The notes beneath the pieces are model-generated. The model had not been told where the DNA came from. It was given only the letters and a program-made list of their open reading frames with translations, and ran no database searches. From an uncultured Lachnospiraceae bacterium (lineage in GTDB: Bacteria > Bacillota_A > Clostridia > Lachnospirales > Lachnospiraceae), in contig CAMOZF010000108.1 in the NCBI GenBank assembly GCA_946630765.1, forward strand, positions 1-6,442: a stretch of 6,442 nucleotides of DNA, in the 5' to 3' direction. Position 1 is the first letter of the stretch. Each line of letters starts with the position of its first letter. The translations under genes were made by a program, and so were the position numbers. Shown here piece after piece: positions 6,180-6,442 of the stretch.

Positions 6180-6442
6180 ATGAAGGAATTATCCAAGACC
6201 TACGATCCGTCGGCGATCGAAAGAAGAATTTACGAAAACTGGGAGAATAAGGGCTATTTCAAGGCTTCTCCGAACAGTAAGAAGAAGCCCTATACGATTG
6301 TGATGCCGCCGCCGAATATCACGGGCCAGCTGCACATGGGCCATGCGATGGACAACACGCTTCAGGACATCCTGATCCGTTACAGAAGAATGCAGGGCTA
6401 TGAAGCACTGTGGCAGCCCGGAACCGACCACGCGTCGATTGC
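6180..6442 (+). CDS. valS: Valine--tRNA ligase, N-terminal fragment
   Basis: This is the 5' end of valS, cut by the right edge of the window; 87 full codons are visible from about 880 in the family. The enzyme charges tRNA-Val with valine using ATP in the cytoplasm and edits misactivated threonine. The start region [20 protein letters not shown] (residues 4-23) is the usual ValRS opening. [13 protein letters not shown] (43-55) contains the class I HIGH signature as HMGH (52-55). [15 protein letters not shown] (74-88) is the characteristic segment that follows in ValRS; IleRS and LeuRS differ here. The KMSKS motif, editing domain and C-terminal coiled coil lie beyond the window. The ATG at 6180 is placed by AGGGGAG five bases upstream. 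The gene probably relies on a transcript that starts upstream, since no own promoter or leader is visible in the gap. Confidence 0.96.
   Translation, partial: MKELSKTYDPSAIERRIYENWENKGYFKASPNSKKKPYTIVMPPPNITGQLHMGHAMDNTLQDILIRYRRMQGYEALWQPGTDHASI

Overview
The window is a compact stretch of bacterial chromosome with every gene on the + strand. It looks like a Clostridia genome, most probably Lachnospiraceae. The grounds are the style of the topoisomerase III and valyl-tRNA synthetase fragments, strong AGGAGG-type ribosome binding sites, moderately high G+C, and a set of middle genes that resemble uncharacterised families I associate with Lachnospiraceae (DUF6142-, DUF5717- and DUF5716-like; family names are from memory and were not searched). 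I see no mobile element, RNA gene, CRISPR array or sign of recent transfer.

Layout: (1) 1-285, the 3' end of a type IA DNA topoisomerase, probably topB; (2) 307-708, a 133-residue protein with three membrane segments; (3) 740-4027, a 1095-residue protein with a beta-rich N-terminus, a very long alpha-helical repeat body, a beta-rich C-terminal domain and a charged helical tail; (4) 4040-5320, a 426-residue protein that can be followed motif by motif along an Hsp70/actin-like ATPase domain and then an Hsp70 substrate-binding beta domain, but with altered nucleotide-binding loops; (5) 5334-6146, a 270-residue helical protein with TPR-like repeats; (6) 6180 to the window end, the 5' end of valS. 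The gaps between genes are 12 to 33 bases. None holds a convincing terminator or promoter, so the genes are probably read as one or a few overlapping transcripts.

The main item of interest is the four-gene block 307-6146, lying between two housekeeping genes. It combines a small membrane protein, a giant helical-repeat scaffold, a divergent Hsp70-like protein and a TPR-like protein. Hsp70 proteins commonly work with TPR partners, so a membrane-linked scaffold or chaperone-like complex is a reasonable hypothesis. The sequence does not show a substrate, a phenotype or physical interaction, and the function remains unknown.
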